Origin: Actinobacteria bacterium IMCC26103 | Lineage (GTDB): Bacteria; Actinomycetota; Actinomycetes; Nanopelagicales; Nanopelagicaceae | Length of the DNA stretch: 64,000 nt | Direction: 5' to 3' | Assembly (NCBI GenBank): GCA_002284875.1 | Contig: CP015604.1 | Coordinates: forward strand, 1,302,001 to 1,366,000 | Shown here: positions 19,964-28,188 of the stretch, in pieces | Position numbering within the stretch: the stretch's first letter is position 1 | Layout of the letters: each line of letters opens with the position of its first letter | The notes under the pieces: generated by a model | Seen by the model: the letters and a program-made list of their open reading frames with translations, nothing else | Told to the model about the DNA's origin: nothing | Database searches by the model: none | Program-made: the position numbers and the translations under genes

Positions 19964-20944
19964 CTACAGAGCGATACTTACGGAGCTTCCGGATTTAATA
20001 GATTCCTCACAGGCAATTGCCACTCTTAAAGCTTCGCGCGCAGATTTAGGTGGACAAGGATTGGAAATCTCCCCCTTGGTAAATTGATGAAAGGCTTGAG
20101 ATTCTTTGGCAAAGGCTTCGCGGAATCTCTCAATAAATCCCTGATATCGAACTGGATCGAAATTCATTTCACCTTCAATGTCATGAATCGGAGTTTTGCG
20201 GTTTAGGCCAACTGCGAGCGAATCTTTGGAGCCGAAGATTTCGATACGAACATCATGGCCAACTGGATCATGGCGGGTTCCGGTGATAGCAACCTGAACG
20301 CCGCTAACAGTCGTTAATGAAATGAGTGAAACATCGGCATCGTTATATTTCGCATATTGCTGGTGTTCGCGCACCGCTTGGGTGGCATAAACCTTAGATA
20401 TCTCACTTTGGGTAATCCATCTAACTAAATCAAAGTCATGAACATGTAAGTCTCGATAGATGCTGCCGCTGCCTTCCAGAAATTCTAAAGTCGAAGGCTG
20501 ATGGTCATGGGCGTACATATGCATTGTGTAAAGGGTTCCGACTTCACCGCTAGCAATCTTTGCTGCAGCCTTGGCAATCGGTGGATCGAAGCGGCGCTGA
20601 AAACCTACTTGAATCTCTGTGCCAAATTTCGCGGCTGTAGAAATAACTTCATCTGTCTCTTCCACAGTGAGAGAAATAGGCTTTTCACAGAGAAGGGGTT
20701 TTCCGAGTGGCAACAAACTATTTAATATTTCTACGTGCGCATTTGTCGCTGTGGCAACCACATAACCATCAAAGGTTTGGCTATAAAAATCTGCATACTT
20801 TCCAGCGTTACAACCCAATTTCTTAGCTAATTCATACGCGGATGAATCATGTCTATTAAAGATTGTTATATCTGCGCCATCCGCAAGTAAATCTTGCGCA
20901 CGGATGGCGCCCATGCGCCCAGAACCAACTACTGCGATCTTCAT
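19964..20944 (-). CDS. Gfo/Idh/MocA oxidoreductase, inositol 2-dehydrogenase-like
   Basis: A 326-residue NAD(P)-dependent sugar or inositol dehydrogenase. The Rossmann fold opens KIAVVGSGRMGAIRA, with the EKPISLTVEE motif (catalytic Lys) at about 92 and the substrate-domain signature GSGSIYRDLHVHDFDLVRW (about 157-176) containing the His/Asp pair. The latter matches IolG-type enzymes best. It is divergent from iolC across 97 bases, so it probably shares regulation with the inositol cluster. An AAGGAG site lies about 12 bases upstream. Myo-inositol versus another polyol is not settled by sequence. Confidence 0.8.
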   Translation of the reverse strand: MKIAVVGSGRMGAIRAQDLLADGADITIFNRHDSSAYELAKKLGCNAGKYADFYSQTFDGYVVATATNAHVEILNSLLPLGKPLLCEKPISLTVEETDEVISTAAKFGTEIQVGFQRRFDPPIAKAAAKIASGEVGTLYTMHMYAHDHQPSTLEFLEGSGSIYRDLHVHDFDLVRWITQSEISKVYATQAVREHQQYAKYNDADVSLISLTTVSGVQVAITGTRHDPVGHDVRIEIFGSKDSLAVGLNRKTPIHDIEGEMNFDPVRYQGFIERFREAFAKESQAFHQFTKGEISNPCPPKSAREALRVAIACEESIKSGSSVSIAL

Positions 20945-20983
20945 AGCGCAGATTTACTCCTTATTTCGCAGCGATAGACCTTC

Positions 20984-20993
20984 ACTATATAGT
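20984..20993. promoter_or_regulatory. Palindrome in the divergent inositol-cluster promoter region
   Basis: ACTATATAGT is a perfect ten-base palindrome in the middle of the 97-base spacer between the dehydrogenase and iolC. It may supply TATAGT-like -10 elements on both strands or a repressor site. Confidence 0.35.
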
Positions 20994-21041
20994 TTGGGCA
21001 AGGATTTATGAAGTGCCCCTCTTGCGCACGTAAGGATAAAA

Positions 21042-21995
21042 ATGGCGAAGGATCTCGACCTCATCACTGTGGGTCGAATTAGCGTTGATTTATTTGCTGA
21101 GCAGATCAATACATCATTTAGCCAGCCACAAACTTTCCATAAATCAATCGGTGGATCTCCAACTAATGTTGCAGTGGCTGCAGCGAAATTAGGCCATAGC
21201 AGCGCCATCGTAACCAAGGTTGGCATTGATCCACTTGGCGAATATGTTGTTAATAAGTTGCAGGAATTCGGCGTAAATACTGAGTTTGTGAAAGTTGCAG
21301 AAAGTGGTCTGACGCCAGTCGTTCTTGCTTCCCAAGATCCTCCGGAAGACCCAAAGATCATCTTTCATCGCCAACCATCGGCTCCGGATACGCAGCTGCA
21401 AGTTGCAGATTTAGATACGAATTCACTGCTTTCTGCCAAGATCTTCTGGGTGAGTGCATGTGCGCTCTCCCAGGCGCCAACATCTGAGAGCATAATTAAA
21501 TGGCTAGAACAACGTGGCAGAGCGAGCCAGACAATTATTGATTTAGATTACCGACCTTCTTTTTGGAACGATGTCGCTACTGCGCGAAACGCAGCGCAAA
21601 GAGCGATTGCAAATTGCACAATCGCAATTGGAAATATAACTGAATGTGATGTGGCTCTTGGGATTCGGGATCCTCATAAAGCAGCGCAAGATCTGCTCGA
21701 TCGCGGGGTGGCTTTAGCCATTGTCAAAATGGGCGGCGATGGAGTAATGCTGGCTACCAAAGATGAGATTCAAGTTATTAAACCGATGCCGATTAAGTTG
21801 GTATGTGGACTTGGCGCAGGAGATGCTTTTGGTGGCGCACTTGTGCATGGGTTACTTAGCGGGTGGGGCCTGAAACAAATCGGAGAATTTGCAAATGGCG
21901 CTGGTGCGTATTTAGCTTCTGAGTTAATGTGCTCTGATGCGATGCCAACTATTGAAATTCTCAATAGCTTTATTAGCGCCGGAGGTAAGCGGTAA
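21042..21995 (+). CDS. iolC: 5-dehydro-2-deoxygluconokinase IolC (PfkB family)
   Basis: Phosphorylates the ring-opened intermediate of inositol breakdown. The 317-residue PfkB-fold kinase has LITVGRISVDLF, the GGSPTNVAVAAAKLG motif that distinguishes IolC-like kinases, and the C-terminal LGAGDAFGGALVHGLL with the catalytic Asp and anion hole. A TAAGGA ribosome site precedes the ATG. The next gene starts on the last base of its stop (TAATG). Another PfkB sugar kinase cannot be excluded, but IolB three genes along supports IolC. Confidence 0.85.
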   Translation: MAKDLDLITVGRISVDLFAEQINTSFSQPQTFHKSIGGSPTNVAVAAAKLGHSSAIVTKVGIDPLGEYVVNKLQEFGVNTEFVKVAESGLTPVVLASQDPPEDPKIIFHRQPSAPDTQLQVADLDTNSLLSAKIFWVSACALSQAPTSESIIKWLEQRGRASQTIIDLDYRPSFWNDVATARNAAQRAIANCTIAIGNITECDVALGIRDPHKAAQDLLDRGVALAIVKMGGDGVMLATKDEIQVIKPMPIKLVCGLGAGDAFGGALVHGLLSGWGLKQIGEFANGAGAYLASELMCSDAMPTIEILNSFISAGGKR

Positions 21996-22885
21996 TGACG
22001 CTCGACCGTAAGCTCTATCTCGAATTAATTGAAGCCCGGATTAACAACCCATTATCGCTGCAAAAAGCGCTGAAGAAGCGTGCACGCAGAACTGTTGCTG
22101 GTAAAGATGGCAAGTTAATGTTACTTGCCGCAGATCACACAGCGCGCGGAATAATTGCAGCAGGAAATAATCCAACTGCAATCGCAGATCGTTATGTTTT
22201 GTTAGATAAATTAATTCGTGGATTATCTATTGCCGGAGTCGATGGCGTAATGGCAAGTGCCGATATTTTGGAAGAACTGGCTTGGCTTGGTGCTTTGGAA
22301 GAAAAGGTTGCGATCGGCACCATGAACCGCGGTGGAATTATTGGCGCATCATGGGAGCTAGATGATCGCTTAACTGCCTACGATGCCGAACATATAAAGA
22401 GTATGGGCTTAGATGGCGGAAAGACTTTACTGCGCATTGATGAGACCGATCCGGGCGTTGCTAGAACTATTGAAATGGTCGCCCGAGTCACCACACAACT
22501 AGCCGATCTCGAGCTAGTTTCAATGATCGAACCACTTCCATATATGAAGAACGCTGATGGCAGAGCAATACTTGATCCATCTGAAGAGAAGTTGATAAAG
22601 GTGGTATCAATCGCATCGGCCCTTGGTTCCTCTTCAGCATTTACCTGGTTAAAGATTCCAGCGCCGGCAAATCCCGAGAAAGTAGCTGTCGCAACTAGCT
22701 GTCCAATTTTATTGTTGGGTGGAGATCCTGGCAGCAATTGGGAAGAAGTCTTTGCCAAATGGGAAGCAGCACTTAAAGTTCCAAATATCCGTGGCTTGGT
22801 TCCAGGTCGTGCGTTACTGTTTGGCGAAGATTTAAGTGTGGAAGAAGCGGTAACGCGCGCAGCAAAAATGGTTAGAAAAGGTTGA
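21995..22885 (+). CDS. Cgl0159-family (beta/alpha)8 aldolase-like protein
   Basis: A 296-residue TIM-barrel protein of the actinobacterial Cgl0159 / deoxyribose-phosphate-aldolase-like family, which occurs in iol clusters. Motifs are LLAADHTARG, DGVMASADILEEL, GTMNRGGIIGASWELDDR, GKTLLRIDETDPG and LLLGGDPGSNWEE. The likely role is to cleave the phosphorylated intermediate made by IolC, in place of the IolJ aldolase. That activity is inferred from position. It overlaps the kinase by one base and iolB by one to four. Confidence 0.78.
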   Translation: MTLDRKLYLELIEARINNPLSLQKALKKRARRTVAGKDGKLMLLAADHTARGIIAAGNNPTAIADRYVLLDKLIRGLSIAGVDGVMASADILEELAWLGALEEKVAIGTMNRGGIIGASWELDDRLTAYDAEHIKSMGLDGGKTLLRIDETDPGVARTIEMVARVTTQLADLELVSMIEPLPYMKNADGRAILDPSEEKLIKVVSIASALGSSSAFTWLKIPAPANPEKVAVATSCPILLLGGDPGSNWEEVFAKWEAALKVPNIRGLVPGRALLFGEDLSVEEAVTRAAKMVRKG

Positions 22886-23778
22886 TGATGAGTTGGTATA
22901 AACCAGCAGGATCACTTGCAACTACCGAATCTGAGATTTCCTTATCGCCAAATGATGCCGGGTGGGAATTTTGTGGTTTCTATACCTATAACTTTGCCAA
23001 GACCGCTGAAGTAAAGGCTGAACTTAAAGGACGCGAAGGCATACTGCTTCCCTTATCTGCTCAAGATGTAAAAGTAGAAGTAGATGGCCAGTCCTTTACA
23101 TTAAAAGGTCGCACTGGAGTCTTTGCTGCGGTCTCCGACTGGATCTACCTTCCCGTGAATTCATCAGTGAAATTTTCTGGAAAATCTGGCGAAATTGCGC
23201 TGCTGACTGCAGAAGCTATTGAAAAATTCCCAGTTTGCTACACACCAGCAGAAGATGTCTCTGTGGAAGTTCGCGGCTCTGGCAAAGCCACCCGCCAAGT
23301 AAATAACATTGCAACTCCGACAAGTTTTACTGCCTGCCACAAGATTTTGGTCTGTGAAGTAATTACTCCTGGCGGAAATCTCTCATCATGGCCGCCGCAT
23401 CGCCACGATAAATTCCCGGGTTGTCCCACAATTAATGAAGAGGTTTACTACTTCCAGATCGGTAAAGATGGTTCCGACCACGGGGATGCTGAAGGCGTTG
23501 GCTTCTTCCACGTCTACACAGTCGATGGCACTGTAGATGAAACGGTAACCATCCACGATAAAGATATCTACGTTGTCCCCCACGGATATCACGGTCCATC
23601 TATCGCCTCCCCTGAATACCCAATGTACTTTTTAAATGTTATGGCTGGCCCTGCCGCAGAACGCAGCATGGCTTTTTGTGATGATCCAGCACACCACTGG
23701 ATTAGAGATTCATGGAATGAGCAAGTGCAAGATCCCCGTTGTCCAGTTACTTCAGCCCAAGGCAAGGTTAAAAAATGA
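22885..23778 (+). CDS. iolB: 5-deoxy-glucuronate isomerase IolB
   Basis: Isomerises 5-deoxyglucuronate to the keto acid that IolC phosphorylates. The bicupin protein is 297 residues from ATG 22885; a TTG at 22882 and another ATG at 22888 are alternatives. The metal site is seen in WPPHRHDKF, the following EEVYYFQ and VPHGYHGP. An AAAAGG ribosome site lies just before the start. The next gene overlaps its stop (ATGA). Confidence 0.9.
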   Translation: MMSWYKPAGSLATTESEISLSPNDAGWEFCGFYTYNFAKTAEVKAELKGREGILLPLSAQDVKVEVDGQSFTLKGRTGVFAAVSDWIYLPVNSSVKFSGKSGEIALLTAEAIEKFPVCYTPAEDVSVEVRGSGKATRQVNNIATPTSFTACHKILVCEVITPGGNLSSWPPHRHDKFPGCPTINEEVYYFQIGKDGSDHGDAEGVGFFHVYTVDGTVDETVTIHDKDIYVVPHGYHGPSIASPEYPMYFLNVMAGPAAERSMAFCDDPAHHWIRDSWNEQVQDPRCPVTSAQGKVKK

Positions 23779-24944
23779 AGAAAGATATCCGTATTGCTGT
23801 ACTTGGACTCGGCTGGATGGGGCAAGCTCACTCTCGCTCTGCGTTGCGCATCCCATCGCTCTTTCCCAATCGTGGTTTCCAGCCAATCTTGCAAGTATGT
23901 GCCGATGTAGATCCAGTAAGACAGAAAAGTGCCGTGGAAGATTACGGTTTTGCACGTGCAACAGGTGATTGGATGGAGGCAGCTACCGCACCTGATGTGG
24001 ATGCAGTTTGGGTAACTGCGCCAAATATGTTGCATCTGCCCATGATTGAAGCGGCAACTAAAGCGGGCAAGGCAGTCTTTAGCGAAAAACCAATTGGTGG
24101 AAAGCCAGAACAAACCGTGCAAGCTTATAAATTAGCAAAAGCTGCCGGAGTTCCAACCGGAGTTGGCTATAACTATGTGTGGGCACCTCTTGTTCTTCAT
24201 GCCAAGAATTTAATTGCTAGTGGCGCACTTGGCGAAATTACACATTATCGTGGTCGCTTTTTGAGTATGTATGGCAGCGATGAGTTAGGTCTTCTTACCT
24301 GGCGTTTTAAATTAGCTGATGCAGGGTACGGAGTATCTAGCGACATTCTTAGCCATAGCGTATCTATGGCGCAATTTTTAGTCGGATCTATCTCTGAAGT
24401 AGTCGGAATGCAGAACACCACAATTAAAGAGCGACCACTTCCGACTGGAAATGCCGGCCATTACTCACGCGGCAAAGCCAGTGATCCCAAGGGAATTGTT
24501 GAAAACGAAGATTTCGCTTCGATGCTCTGCACCTTTGAAAATGGCGCAACCGGAACATTTGAAGTAAGCCGCACCGTGGTTGGCCCAGAGAGCCAGAACG
24601 CCTTTGAAATATATGGAACTAAGGGCTCGCTGATGTGGAATTTAGAGAAGATAAATGAACTGCAGTATTACGAATTAGGGTCATCGCTCAATACCGGATA
24701 CACAACTATCTATGGTGGAGATCGCTTCCCCTTCCACGGCGCCTTTGTGCCAGGCCAAGCAAATGCGATCGGCTTTGAAGATCTAGTTGCAATTGAAGAT
24801 TACTCATTCATGCAATCAATCGCCGAAGGCACAAGATTTGGGCAAAGCTTCAAAGAAGCCGTTGATGTAGTCAGCGTGCAGCAGGCTTTGATTAATTCAT
24901 GGAGCTCACGTACTTGGGAGAAAGTCAAAGATTTAAGTCTTTAA
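23775..24944 (+). CDS. Gfo/Idh/MocA oxidoreductase (inositol-cluster type)
   Basis: A 389-residue NAD(P)-dependent dehydrogenase with Rossmann motif VLGLGWMGQAHS, FSEKPIGGKPEQ (catalytic Lys) and the substrate-domain segment DAGYGVSSDILSHSVSMAQFL. Longer than the other oxidoreductases here, it matches the IolW/scyllo-inositol or sugar dehydrogenase group. It is translationally coupled to iolB and ends the cluster. Its last 20 bases overlap the convergent acetoacetyl-CoA synthetase gene. Confidence 0.82.
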   Translation: MKKDIRIAVLGLGWMGQAHSRSALRIPSLFPNRGFQPILQVCADVDPVRQKSAVEDYGFARATGDWMEAATAPDVDAVWVTAPNMLHLPMIEAATKAGKAVFSEKPIGGKPEQTVQAYKLAKAAGVPTGVGYNYVWAPLVLHAKNLIASGALGEITHYRGRFLSMYGSDELGLLTWRFKLADAGYGVSSDILSHSVSMAQFLVGSISEVVGMQNTTIKERPLPTGNAGHYSRGKASDPKGIVENEDFASMLCTFENGATGTFEVSRTVVGPESQNAFEIYGTKGSLMWNLEKINELQYYELGSSLNTGYTTIYGGDRFPFHGAFVPGQANAIGFEDLVAIEDYSFMQSIAEGTRFGQSFKEAVDVVSVQQALINSWSSRTWEKVKDLSL

Positions 24945-26817
24945 ACCAATTCAAGGATTCGGGATTGGCAAGTGCGCTTAAGTTGGTAATTTCAACCTTG
25001 TTAATGGCATTGGCAACGGCGATTTCAACGAGTTTGTTGCTTTTAGTGCGCGGAAAATCTGGCGCCTGGACGATTAGCGCCGGCACATGGCGCGGGCTTG
25101 CTTTCTGCTTAAGCGCTAATTTAATTTGCTCAATTAAGCCTTCGCTAAGCACCAGACCTTCGACCATTTTCACAAAGAGCACAACTCTGGTATCGCCATC
25201 CCAATTCTGAGCAATCGCCAATGATTCGGTAATTTCAGCAAATTCTTCTGTGATGCGATAAATCTCGGCAGTTCCAATCCGAACTCCTCCTGCATTTAAT
25301 GTCGCATCCGAACGCCCATGCATGATGTATCCGCCTTCTGCAGTTTTCTCTACATAGTCGCCATGGGTCCAAACATTGGCAAATCTTGCAAAGTAAGCCG
25401 ATTGAAATTTTTTCTTATCTGGATCGTCCCAAAAATAGAGTGGAACCGAAGGAAAGGCGTTTCGGCAAACTAATTCACCTTTTACTCCAACGTCTGCGAC
25501 TTGGCCAGATTCCGAAAAGATTTGAACGTCCAGCCCAAGCGCAGGGACCTGAAGCTGTCCTGCATACACTGGCAAATTTGGAACACCCAGCATGAAGCAT
25601 CCGCAGATATCGGTTCCGCCAGAAATAGATGCGAGATGGATATTTGGTGAGACTGATTCATAGATATATGTAAAGCATTCATGGCTAAGTGGTGATCCGG
25701 TTGAAGCAATTGTTCGCAACTTACTTGATTTGTGACTTTCTTTAGGCTTGAGATCTAACTTGCGAATCGAATCAATATATTTGGCTGAAACTCCTAGAAA
25801 GGTTAGTTGATTCTGCTCGGCGATATCAAAGAGGCGCTGTGGGTTAGGAAAAAGTGGATTACCATCGAATAAAACAATGCCGGCACCAGTTCCAAGCCCC
25901 ATGAAGAGCCAGTTCCACATCATCCAGCCACAAGTTGTGTAATAAAAAATATTATCTTGCGATCTTATATCTAGGTGATATTTCTGTTCGCTCAAAACCT
26001 TTAATAGAACACCTGCTGCGCTATGAACAATACATTTTGGTCTACCGGTTGTTCCGGATGAAAAGAGAATAAATCCTGGTCTTTCAAATCCACCGGGGAT
26101 CGAAATTTCGTTTTCGGGATTACAGGTAGCCAACCAATCGCTAAAGCTTAAATAAGGCAAACTCTGGCTTCCGATCGCAATGACTTTTTTAACTGTTGGC
26201 AGTTGCGCGGTAATTTCCGCGATTTTCTCCGAACAATCAATCTCTCTGCCGTTGTATTGGTAATTAGTCGTAACTAATAAAACTTTGGGATTAATCTGTT
26301 GAAAGCGATCTAGGACAGTTGCGGTTCCGAAGTCAGCCGAAGTACTTGAAAAAATCGCACCAATTTTGAGAGCACCAAGTGCGAAAAATATAGTTTCGGC
26401 GACATTGGCAACTACTGCTGAGACCACATCGCCTTCTTTTAATCCGATCTGTTGTAAACCAAAAGCGACTTGATTGGCAATCTGGCGTGCCTGTGATCGT
26501 GTGTATTCCTTCTTTAATCCAGATTCACTGATTTCAGTGATAATAATTTGCTCATCGCTACCTTTAAGCAAAGTATCTACAATATTTAGCTGCGCATCGG
26601 GAAAGAATCTAGTCTCCAGAAAACCTCTACCAATAGCCCCTTGATTACCTAGGCTTCCAACGACTTCACAATCGTCAAAAACATATCTCCAAAAGAGCTC
26701 GGGATTATCAATTGTCCACTTATGTAGACTCTTGAAATCACTTACTTGCGCATATCGTTGTAACTCTTCTATTGCTAATTGTTCTGTAGATGCAGGAGCC
26801 CACAACGCTCGTTGCAT
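24925..26817 (-). CDS. Acetoacetyl-CoA synthetase
   Basis: An AMP-forming ligase that activates acetoacetate (or a related short acid) to its CoA ester. The 630-residue protein has the linker-domain start (WTIDNPELFWRYVFD), P-loop FSSGTTGRPKCIVH (about 250), STGSPLSHE, the GGTDICGCF motif, SDATLNAGGVRIGTAEIY and the catalytic Lys region FPRTKSNKLVE near the C-terminus. The N-terminal linker and C-terminal extension point to acetoacetyl- rather than acetyl-CoA synthetase. It lies three bases after another Gfo/Idh/MocA gene in the same direction. Confidence 0.88.
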   Translation of the reverse strand: MQRALWAPASTEQLAIEELQRYAQVSDFKSLHKWTIDNPELFWRYVFDDCEVVGSLGNQGAIGRGFLETRFFPDAQLNIVDTLLKGSDEQIIITEISESGLKKEYTRSQARQIANQVAFGLQQIGLKEGDVVSAVVANVAETIFFALGALKIGAIFSSTSADFGTATVLDRFQQINPKVLLVTTNYQYNGREIDCSEKIAEITAQLPTVKKVIAIGSQSLPYLSFSDWLATCNPENEISIPGGFERPGFILFSSGTTGRPKCIVHSAAGVLLKVLSEQKYHLDIRSQDNIFYYTTCGWMMWNWLFMGLGTGAGIVLFDGNPLFPNPQRLFDIAEQNQLTFLGVSAKYIDSIRKLDLKPKESHKSSKLRTIASTGSPLSHECFTYIYESVSPNIHLASISGGTDICGCFMLGVPNLPVYAGQLQVPALGLDVQIFSESGQVADVGVKGELVCRNAFPSVPLYFWDDPDKKKFQSAYFARFANVWTHGDYVEKTAEGGYIMHGRSDATLNAGGVRIGTAEIYRITEEFAEITESLAIAQNWDGDTRVVLFVKMVEGLVLSEGLIEQIKLALKQKASPRHVPALIVQAPDFPRTKSNKLVEIAVANAINKVEITNLSALANPESLNWFKDLNL

Positions 26818-26820
26818 CGC

Positions 26821-27786
26821 TTAGGGGCGGCCCATAACTTCAAAGGCGCGGTCAAATACGGTTGCAAAAGCGATGGAATCGCTATGCGGCATAAGCCAAC
26901 CTTGGCCCCCGCGAATCCGGCGAGACATTGAATCGGCCATCAATTGATACGGATCGCATGCTGCGAAGTTCTCAACAGTGACCTTGCCATCGATCTCTAA
27001 CTCAAGGGTGCTTGGCTTGTTATGTGAGTTAAAGGCATCGTTTCCAGTTAGTGAAACCCGTCCCTTAGTGCCGATGACATCAAAGTAAAGGGTATTTGGA
27101 GTATTCATTGAAGTTAGCGCTTTGGCATGTGCGCCACCAATGTCAAATGAGGTCGTGACAGTTTCATCACAACCGCCTGGGTGCCACTTAACCTCGGTTT
27201 TTATATTTGAAACTGGTGCAAAATCCATCAACCAAATTGGCGCTGCCACGGAATATGGACCAAGGTCATAGAGACCCCCTCCACCTAATTCATATATTGC
27301 ACGGATATTGCTTGGATCAAGGCCATCGTAAGTAAATGCGCTACGAATATCTTTTACTTCACCGATCACACCAGAATCAACGATCTCCTTTAAACGCAAG
27401 GTACGTGGATGCCAACGGTTCCAACTAGCTTCCATAAAGATAAGTCCAGTTTCCTCGGCAACGGCGATTGCCTCTTTCAGTTGTGAAACGTTCATAGCGG
27501 CCGGCTTTTCACATAAGACATGTTTGCCAGCTCGCATTGCCTTTATCGACCATTCAATGTGAAGTGAATTAGGAAGTGAGATATAAATCGCTTCAACTTT
27601 TGGGTCAGCAAGTAATTGATCGTAATCTGTATAGACAAGTCCAGAAGGAGAGAGTGATTTTCCACGTTCTTGATCTTTAGAACCGACTGCGTAGATTTCA
27701 CCTTCCTGCGAATTTAAGAGCGCTGGATAGAGCGCTAACTTTGCGATGTAACCTGCCCCGATAAATCCCCAGCGTACTTTTTCCAT
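26821..27786 (-). CDS. Gfo/Idh/MocA oxidoreductase
   Basis: A 321-residue dehydrogenase with Rossmann start WGFIGAGYIAKLAL, CEKPAAMN (catalytic Lys), MEASWNRWHPR and the GGGGLYDLGPYSVAAP substrate-domain motif. The last two resemble the dihydrodiol/glucose-fructose-oxidoreductase-type subgroup and the paralogue at 49545. The substrate is unknown. It starts at ATG 27786 with TATTGT seven bases upstream (leaderless) and is followed by acetoacetyl-CoA synthetase. Confidence 0.82.
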   Translation of the reverse strand: MEKVRWGFIGAGYIAKLALYPALLNSQEGEIYAVGSKDQERGKSLSPSGLVYTDYDQLLADPKVEAIYISLPNSLHIEWSIKAMRAGKHVLCEKPAAMNVSQLKEAIAVAEETGLIFMEASWNRWHPRTLRLKEIVDSGVIGEVKDIRSAFTYDGLDPSNIRAIYELGGGGLYDLGPYSVAAPIWLMDFAPVSNIKTEVKWHPGGCDETVTTSFDIGGAHAKALTSMNTPNTLYFDVIGTKGRVSLTGNDAFNSHNKPSTLELEIDGKVTVENFAACDPYQLMADSMSRRIRGGQGWLMPHSDSIAFATVFDRAFEVMGRP

Positions 27787-27793
27787 ATCGGTG

Positions 27794-27799
27794 ACAATA
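27794..27799 (-). promoter_or_regulatory. -10 element, leaderless promoter of Gfo/Idh/MocA-acetoacetyl-CoA synthetase
   Basis: Minus-strand TATTGT, seven bases (CACCGAT), then ATG. It lies downstream of the minus-strand hairpin at 27831-27869, so that hairpin would belong to another transcript. Confidence 0.5.
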
Positions 27800-27830
27800 C
27801 TTGCAAAATTGGCAAAGTCAAAGAAGTATT

Positions 27831-27869
27831 AAAAAGGGTGCGACTAAGAGCCGGATATGAACTGCACCC
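27831..27869 (-). terminator. Possible minus-strand hairpin plus T-run
   Basis: On the minus strand GGGTGC (27869-27864) and GCACCC (27841-27836) enclose a 22-base loop and are followed by TTTTT (27835-27831). This looks like a terminator of an unannotated minus-strand transcript in the spacer. A six-pair stem with so wide a loop is weak evidence. Confidence 0.35.
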
Positions 27870-28052
27870 GTAGCTTTAGGACAAACCTTGGCGGGGGCCG
27901 GCAGCATATGGACAAATCTTTCTGGGACTACTAGCCGCACTCGTTTTGAACAAATTACCGTTAAGCATCAAATGATCGAGAGCAATTAAGAATAATTACA
28001 GCAACAAGTTTATTTAACCATTACTCGGCTGCGGTAACTATATCTAAGGATT

Positions 28053-28188
28053 CCCCTATTTTAGCTAATTCGATAATTAAATTTATTCCTTAAGCGTTAT
28101 AGGAAAATTAAAGTAGGGGTAGCCCCATAATTCTATTTTCTCCTCGTTTCACAATACGCGGGATGCTTATGAGAGTTACCTTTAGGGG
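28053..28188. promoter_or_regulatory. TAGGGG elements upstream of the response regulator
   Basis: CCCCTA occurs at 28053-28058 and TAGGGG at 28114-28119 and 28183-28188, the last running into the GTG start. The middle copy is part of GGGGTAGCCCC (28116-28126). Repeated sites of this kind could be autoregulatory binding sites. TACCTT (28177-28182) may be the -10 element. Confidence 0.4.

Larger units (their letters stand above)
27787..28187. other. 401-base spacer, largest gene-free stretch in the window
   Basis: Holds the oxidoreductase promoter (27794-27799), the minus-strand hairpin (27831-27869), a possible 25-codon plus-strand ORF (ATG 27857 to TAG 27934), and three CCCCTA/TAGGGG elements before the response regulator. 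The middle part is AT-rich. I recognise no known riboswitch or housekeeping RNA. In a genome with so little spacer, this length suggests a regulatory region or small RNA. Confidence 0.5.

Noticed and set aside
23589-24122. Minus-strand frame opposite iolB and the oxidoreductase
   Set aside because: It has a low-plausibility composition (many Cys, Trp, His) with no domain, and lies opposite two clear genes.
27831-28000. Known riboswitch, RNase P, tmRNA or signal-recognition RNA in the spacer
   Set aside because: I could not match conserved cores of these RNAs on either strand; only a simple hairpin with T-run is supported.
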